NCBI RefSeq assembly: GCF_901472535.1
Contig: NZ_LR590470.1
Span: 2,976,001-3,040,000 of the forward strand
Direction: 5' to 3'
From: Sphingobacterium daejeonense
GTDB lineage: Bacteria > Bacteroidota > Bacteroidia > Sphingobacteriales > Sphingobacteriaceae
Length of the DNA: 64,000 nucleotides
The position numbers and the translations under genes were made by a program. Shown here in pieces: positions 59,313-64,000 of this stretch; position 1 is the first letter of the stretch, and the number at the start of each line of letters is the position of its first letter. Under the pieces are notes generated by a model. It was not told the origin of the DNA and ran no database searches. It was given only the letters and a program-made list of their open reading frames with translations.

Positions 59313-60319
59313 TTAGTTTAATATTTTATAGATTAATTCGGTTAATAAATCACCACTTTCAGTGAGATGACCCACATTCATACCTTTGGATTTAGGTCAA
59401 ACTCTTTAATGACATGAATGATCTCAAAAGTTTTTCTGCGATTGAAGTTTCTTGCCGCGTATTCATATTCCTTGACAAAGAAGGGGTGAACTCCAAGCTG
59501 TTTGGCGGCAGCTGTTTGTGATTTGTCAGGAAGGTAATGATATTTTAAAATTTTCGTGAAATAGGTACCGAGAGAACCTATTACGACCGGCATTGGATTA
59601 CTTTTTGGATTTGCTGCAAAATAATCTACGATCTGAAATGCTTTTAAGGCATTTCTTTTTGACAACGCAGTATTGAGTTCAAATACGTTAAAATCTTTGC
59701 TGATACCAATATTTTGTTCAATGTCTGTTGTTGTAATTTCTTTATCAACAGGAATGTTTAATTGGAGTTTTTCTATTTCATTGGCGATTTTAGAGAGGTC
59801 AGTTCCTAGATACTCAGCCATTAATGCGGATGCCTGAGGATGTACCTTTCTGCCAGAAGCATTGAGTTGTTCTACAATCCATGCTGCAACCTTATCTTCA
59901 TAAAGTTTATTGGATTCCAAAACAATCCCTGCTTTTTCCATAAGTTTATAAGCCTTTTTCCGCTTATCAAATTTGCTGTACTTATGTGCAAATACTAAAA
60001 CTGTTGTTGGAGTAGGCTGTTCTAGATATTTTTGGAGGAGTTCATCATCTTTCCACTTCAAGTTCTGCGCTTCTTTGACTACGATTACTTGATAATCACT
60101 CATCATTGGATACCGCTTTGCCATACTGACAACATTAGAGAAGTCTGTATCCTTTCCATATACCACCGTTTGGTCGAAACCTTTTTGAGCATCATCCAAT
60201 ACGGTATGCTCGATAGCATCAGCAATCAAATCAATAAAGTATGGTTCTTCCCCATGTAAAAGATAGACAGGTGCTAATTTTTTTTTCTTTATTTCTGATA
60301 ATATGGATTGGGTATTCAT
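59313..60319 (-). CDS. holA: DNA polymerase III delta subunit, one frameshift
   Basis: Clamp-loader subunit that opens the sliding clamp. Starts MNTQSILSEIKKKKLAPVYL with the AAA+-like N-terminal VYLLHGEEPYFIDLIADAI typical of HolA. The C-terminal region includes KQLGVHPFFVKEYEYAARNF. One T is missing in 59391-59393; adding it extends the protein past EFDLKSKGMNVGHLTESG to a stop at 59313-59315, giving about 335 residues, the expected family length. Divergent from the HsdR-N gene. Confidence 0.93.
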
Positions 60320-60357
60320 GCTGTACGAAAGTACGAAAATGTGTAGACTTTTATGAC

Positions 60358-60388
60358 TTGTAAAGGGCTGTAAATTTTCGTAAATTTG
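60358..60388 (+). promoter_or_regulatory. complete Bacteroidota promoter (TTG-N20-TAAATTTG)
   Basis: TTG at 60358-60360, a 20-base spacer, and TAAATTTG at 60381-60388 match both -33 and -7 elements with standard spacing. The expected transcript starts at or next to the ATG at 60392, so it is leaderless. Confidence 0.72.
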
Positions 60389-60391
60389 TAA

Positions 60392-60862
60392 ATGTTTAGA
60401 CCGGTTCCATTGAACTTACCGCCTTTTCCGGCCAAAATCAGCAAAAAACAAGATCAGTATTATATTTTCGACGAGCTGCGAAAAAAGCATCTTTTGTTGA
60501 CACCGGAGGAGTGGGTACGACAACACTGGGTAAGTCACCTGAACCTGCACTATCGCTATCCCATGTCACTAATGAAAATCGAAGGCGGACTTTCACTGAA
60601 TGCTCTTCAAAAAAGGTCTGATTTGGTGATTTATGATCGTAAGGGCTCCAAAGTACTTTTGGCAGAATTCAAAGCACCATCTGTCAAAATTACCGAAAAA
60701 GTATTTCATCAAATCGCAAATTACAATAGCATTTACAAAATTCCTCTACTTTTAGTCAGTAATGGAATTGAGCATTATTATTGTAGGATTGATTTTGAGC
60801 AGTCGAATTTTACATTTATAACGGAACTGCCATCTTTTCATCAAGAAGATTTTGAATTTTAA
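60392..60862 (+). CDS. solitary HsdR N-terminal (PD-(D/E)XK nuclease-fold) protein
   Basis: 156 residues like the N-terminal nuclease domain of type I restriction subunit HsdR, with a PD-(D/E)xK-type core: RSDLVIYDRKGSKVLLAEFK (Asp at strand 2, E-x-K at strand 3). No helicase domain, no hsdM or hsdS in the window, so it is not a restriction system here. I recall this position next to holA as frequent in Bacteroidota, which hints at a housekeeping DNA role. Frame intact; its own promoter is leaderless. Confidence 0.82.
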   Translation: MFRPVPLNLPPFPAKISKKQDQYYIFDELRKKHLLLTPEEWVRQHWVSHLNLHYRYPMSLMKIEGGLSLNALQKRSDLVIYDRKGSKVLLAEFKAPSVKITEKVFHQIANYNSIYKIPLLLVSNGIEHYYCRIDFEQSNFTFITELPSFHQEDFEF

Positions 60863-60903
60863 AATAAATATTATATTAGTAGCTTAAAGCCAGAAGGAAA
60901 CAC

Positions 60904-61602
60904 ATGAATATAGATAAAAACGAATTTAGAAAGTATGCTATCAAGCATCATAGAATTGGAAGCCAACATGTAGATGGTTACATTTCTAGATTACAGCAAC
61001 AAATTCCAAGCAACCTGACTCCTTACATTATTGAAGAGCGTCAATTGAATGTTGCGCAGATGGACGTGTTTTCACGCTTGATGATGGACCGTATTATCTT
61101 TTTAGGTGACGGCATCAATGACCAAGTAGCAAATATTGTTCAAGCACAATTATTGTTTTTACAATCTACAGATGCACAACGCGACATTCAGATCTACATT
61201 AACTCTCCAGGAGGAAGTGTTTATGCAGGTTTAGGAATTTACGACACGATGCAATATATCTCACCCGATGTAGCCACTATCTGTACAGGTATGGCAGCGT
61301 CTATGGGTGCCGTTTTGTTGGTAGCAGGAGCTAAAGGAAAACGTGCTGCGTTACGTCACTCTCGCGTTATGATTCATCAACCATCAGGAGGTGCACAAGG
61401 AGTAGCATCTGATATGGAGATCAACTTACGTGAAATGTTGAAATTAAAAGAAGAGTTATACAAAATCATTGCTGATCATTCCGGCCAAACGTATGAATGG
61501 GTTGAGAAATCTTCAGACCGTGATTATTGGATGCGCGCCTCAGAAGCCAAAGAATTTGGTATGATAGATGAGGTATTGCTACCTAAGAAAGAAACAAAAT
61601 AA
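60904..61602 (+). CDS. clpP: ClpP, ATP-dependent protease proteolytic subunit
   Basis: Serine protease core of the Clp complexes. 232 residues, starting MNIDKNEFRKYAIKHHRIGS. Catalytic triad: Ser133 (GMAASMGAVLL), His158 (MIHQPSGG) and Asp207 (SDRDYWM). The N-terminus is longer than in E. coli, as usual in Bacteroidota. clpX follows 5 bases later. Confidence 0.96.
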   Translation: MNIDKNEFRKYAIKHHRIGSQHVDGYISRLQQQIPSNLTPYIIEERQLNVAQMDVFSRLMMDRIIFLGDGINDQVANIVQAQLLFLQSTDAQRDIQIYINSPGGSVYAGLGIYDTMQYISPDVATICTGMAASMGAVLLVAGAKGKRAALRHSRVMIHQPSGGAQGVASDMEINLREMLKLKEELYKIIADHSGQTYEWVEKSSDRDYWMRASEAKEFGMIDEVLLPKKETK

Positions 61603-61607
61603 AAACA

Positions 61608-62860
61608 ATGAGTAAATCGAACAATAGAGATATCCATTGCTCATTTTGCGGAATCAGTAAGAATGAAGCGCAAATGCTTATTGCGGGTGATGGTGCGCAT
61701 ATCTGCGACAGATGTGTGCAACAAGCTGGGGAGATTTTAGCGGAAGAGCTTAAGCAACGCAAGAATAAATCTATTCAAACTGCTCTTAAGTTAATTCGTC
61801 CTAAAAGAGATCAAAGAACATTTGGATCAGTACGTAATTGGTCAAGATGACGCAAAGAAAGTTATTTCTGTGGCGGTTTACAACCACTACAAGCGTTTGA
61901 ACCAACGTGTCGATTCTGATGAAACTGAGATCGAAAAATCCAACTTGATTATCGTAGGAGAAACTGGTACTGGTAAAACTTTGTTGGCCAAAACTGTTGC
62001 TAAGATATTAAATGTACCATTTTGTATCGTGGATGCAACTGTTTTGACTGAAAGCAGGATATGTGGGTGAAGATGTTGAAAGCATCTTAACCAGGTTGCT
62101 GCAAGCAGCAGATTACGATGTAGCAGCTGCTGAAAGAGGTATCATTTATATTGACGAGATTGATAAGATCGCCAGAAAAAGCGACAATCCTTCAATTACC
62201 CGTGACGTATCCGGAGAAGGTGTTCAACAAGCATTGTTGAAAATCTTAGAAGGAACAAATGTAAATGTACCACCTCAAGGCGGCCGTAAACATCCTGAAT
62301 CAAAAGATGATTTCGGTAAACACAAGTAACATCTTGTTTATTTGTGGTGGTGCTTTGATGGCATCCAAAAGAAAATTGCGAACAGATTGAGAACTCAAAC
62401 TGTTGGTTATAAAATGAAAGATGAGGATCAGGAAATTGACTTGAATAACTTATATAAATATATCACTCCGCAGGATTTAAAGAACTTCGGATTGATCCCT
62501 GAGTTAATCGGTCGTTTACCAGTTCTTACGCACTTAAATCCATTGGATAAGGAAACATTACTTAATATCCTTACCCAGCCTAAAAATGCATTGGTAAAAC
62601 AATACATTAAGTTGTTTGAATATGAAGGCATTAAATTGTCTTTTGAGCCTGAGGTTTACGACTTCATTGTTGATAAAGCTTGGGAATTCAAACTCGGTGC
62701 CCGCGGTCTGCGGAGCATCTGTGAGGCCATCATGCTGGATGCCATGTTCGAAACACCGAGCAATAAGGACAATTCAGATGATAAGACCTTGCTGATAACG
62801 CTGGATTACGCGAAGAACAAATTTGCAAAAACAGACTTCAAAAAATTGCAAGTAGCATAA
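61608..62860 (+). CDS. clpX: ClpX AAA+ unfoldase, four frameshifts
   Basis: ATPase partner of ClpP. N-terminal zinc-binding domain with [10 protein letters not shown]...CDRCVQ, AAA+ domain with [13 protein letters not shown] and Walker [10 protein letters not shown], and the ClpX C-terminal domain ([19 protein letters not shown]). Four homopolymer errors split it: surplus A in 61803-61806, 62051-62053 and 62302-62305, missing T in 62354-62356. Repair gives [50 protein letters not shown] and GGAFDGIQKK. Length about 415 residues, normal. Paired with clpP; terminator follows. Confidence 0.97.
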
Positions 62861-62869
62861 AAAAACCTA

Positions 62870-62898
62870 AACCCTCGCCTATCACGCGAGGGTTTTTT
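62870..62898 (+). terminator. rho-independent terminator after clpX
   Basis: AACCCTCGC (62870-62878) pairs with GCGAGGGTT (62886-62894), 7-base loop, followed by T's. Confidence 0.93.
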
Positions 62899-62930
62899 GT
62901 ATTAGCACATTATTAAGAAAGGATGAAATT

Positions 62931-63771
62931 ATGACAAAGAAGAAAGACGAAAAAGTTGAAAATGTAGAAGAAGTAAACTCTCCAATTAAGGCAGGATTAA
63001 AAACAAAAGAAGATATTGTGAACAATTGGCTTCCAAGATATACCGGAAGACCTCTTGATGAGTTTGGCGAATATATTTTGTTAACCAATTTCAGCAATTA
63101 TGTAAAACTTTTCTCCCAAATGCACGATGATGCACCAATAATGGGCGAGGATAAACCTATGCAAACCTGTACTGCTGATGGTATTACTATTATAAATTTT
63201 GGTATGGGATCACCAGTAGCAGCAACAGTGATGGACCTATTGACAGCTATCCATCCTAAAGCAGTTTTATTCCTAGGGAAAACAGGTGTATTGAAGAAGA
63301 AAATTGATGTCGGTGAATTGATCCTACCGATAGCTGCTATCCGTGGTGAGGGAACTTCAAATGATTATTTACCACCGGAAGTACCTTCGTTACCTGCTTT
63401 CGCATTGCAAAAGGCAATCTCTACCACAATCCGCGACCATTCACGTGACTATTTGGACCGGAACTGTATATACCACAAACCGCAGAGTTTGGGAACATGA
63501 CAAGACTTTCAAGAAGTACCTAAAAAGCATTAGGGCAATGGCTGTCGACATGGAAACGGCGACTATATTCTCAGTTGGTTTTGCCAACAAAATCCCAACA
63601 GGAGCTTTATTATTGGTTTCAGATCAACCTATGGTACCTGAAGGCGTAAAGACGGAAAGATCTGATGTGACAGTGACTAAATCTTATGTCGAGACTCATG
63701 TTAAGATTGGTATTGATGCACTTAAACAATTAATCAACAACGGTCTAACAGTTAAACACCTGAAGTTCTAA
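62931..63771 (+). CDS. amn: AMP nucleosidase, one frameshift
   Basis: Hydrolyses AMP to adenine and ribose 5-phosphate. Family of nucleoside phosphorylases: [50 protein letters not shown], and the nucleoside-binding [20 protein letters not shown]. One surplus T in 63452-63454; removal gives [20 protein letters not shown]. Length about 280, somewhat longer at the acidic N-terminus (residues 1-22, [14 protein letters not shown]) than the Bacteroidota form I recall. A uridine phosphorylase is less likely given the residues around GTSNDY. Confidence 0.88.
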
Positions 63772-63779
63772 AAAATATC

Positions 63780-63787
63780 TACTTTTG
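63780..63787 (+). promoter_or_regulatory. -7 promoter box (TACTTTTG) for the cystathionine beta-synthase gene
   Basis: Fits TAnnTTTG; predicted start about 34 bases before the ATG at 63825. Confidence 0.5.
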
Positions 63788-63824
63788 TAGTAGACAACAA
63801 ACAAACAGAACAGATTTTTCACCT

Positions 63825-64000
63825 ATGTGGTACAATAACATACTTGAGACCATTGGCAATACGCCATTGGTTAAATTAAACAAGATAACACAACACTTAA
63901 AAGGCACAATATTAGCCAAGATAGAAACCAGCAATCCTGGAAATTCAATCAAAGACCGAATGGCTTTGAAAATGATTGAGGATGCTGAAGAAGCTGGACT
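63825..64000 (+). CDS. cystathionine beta-synthase / cysteine synthase family PLP enzyme, 3' end beyond window
   Basis: First 58 residues only: [20 protein letters not shown] and [20 protein letters not shown]. The PLP lysine lies in SIKDRMA (Lys-Asp-Arg), as in O-acetylserine sulfhydrylase and cystathionine beta-synthase. The [15 protein letters not shown] start fits Bacteroidota cystathionine beta-synthases, but the C-terminal CBS domains that would settle this are outside the window. Confidence 0.85.
   Translation, partial: MWYNNILETIGNTPLVKLNKITQHLKGTILAKIETSNPGNSIKDRMALKMIEDAEEAG

Noticed and set aside
60392-60862. HsdR-N gene considered as part of a type I restriction system
   Set aside because: No helicase domain, no hsdM or hsdS nearby, and the neighbours are replication and protease genes.

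Overview
The window looks like chromosomal DNA from a member of the Sphingobacteriaceae (Bacteroidota; Sphingobacterium- or Pedobacter-like). Support: an AT-rich backbone, Bacteroidota -7 promoter boxes of the form TAnnTTTG, a FecI/FecR/SusC/SusD cluster, DUF4369/TlpA proteins, a DUF4905 protein, a DUF1735/discoidin lipoprotein, and CcoS/CcoI/HemN. The lineage call rests on gene content only.

Layout. 1-3136 (minus): RND efflux pump (cut by the window start) and its adaptor. 3249-8065 (minus): a hypothetical membrane protein, ccoS, ccoI, hemN and a small protein like the N-terminal part of a D-2-hydroxyacid dehydrogenase, with an FNR/CRP-type palindrome upstream. 8157-8873: an unusual palindrome-rich intergenic region. 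8874-15559: clpC, divergent ettA, a PAS histidine kinase with a FixL-like signature and a receiver-CRP response regulator. 15700-20877: lipoprotein, recN, SprT-like protein, M28 peptidase, small membrane protein. 20906-22720: an IS1182-type insertion sequence. 23015-26793 (minus): small membrane protein, cystathionine gamma-synthase, Rossmann protein, proS. 26970-37165: repeat-containing lipoprotein, FadL-like porin, NfeD/ClpP-like protease, DUF4905, LysM protein, uridine kinase, Cys-rich mini-protein, MFS transporter, thioesterase-like protein, and a lipoprotein-SCO-cytochrome c operon. 37657-43971: TetR-TolC-adaptor-RND operon. 44028-58605 (minus): FecI, FecR, then an eight-gene operon SusC-SusD-DUF1735/discoidin-three DUF4369 proteins (two with TlpA thioredoxin domains)-trypsin-like protease-thioredoxin. 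58745-64000: outer-membrane protein, holA, a solitary HsdR-N nuclease-fold protein, clpP, clpX, AMP nucleosidase and the start of a cystathionine beta-synthase.

Caveat on sequence quality. About half of the genes, including essential ones (clpX, holA, clpC, recN), are broken by one-base gains or losses, almost always in a homopolymer. In every case I could follow, adding or removing one base restores the family sequence. I therefore annotate these as intact genes with apparent frameshifts, most likely sequencing or assembly errors.

Themes. There are three. First, low-oxygen respiration and its control: FixL-like kinase, receiver-CRP regulator, FNR-like site, hemN-ccoI-ccoS, and the SCO/cytochrome c genes. 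Second, envelope transport: two RND pumps and the Sus-like operon. Third, proteostasis: ClpC, ClpP, ClpX, several proteases and periplasmic thioredoxins. The most interesting items are the Sus-like operon whose downstream partners are thioredoxin and protease genes instead of glycoside hydrolases, the structured intergenic region at 8190-8645, and the FixL-like sensor pair.
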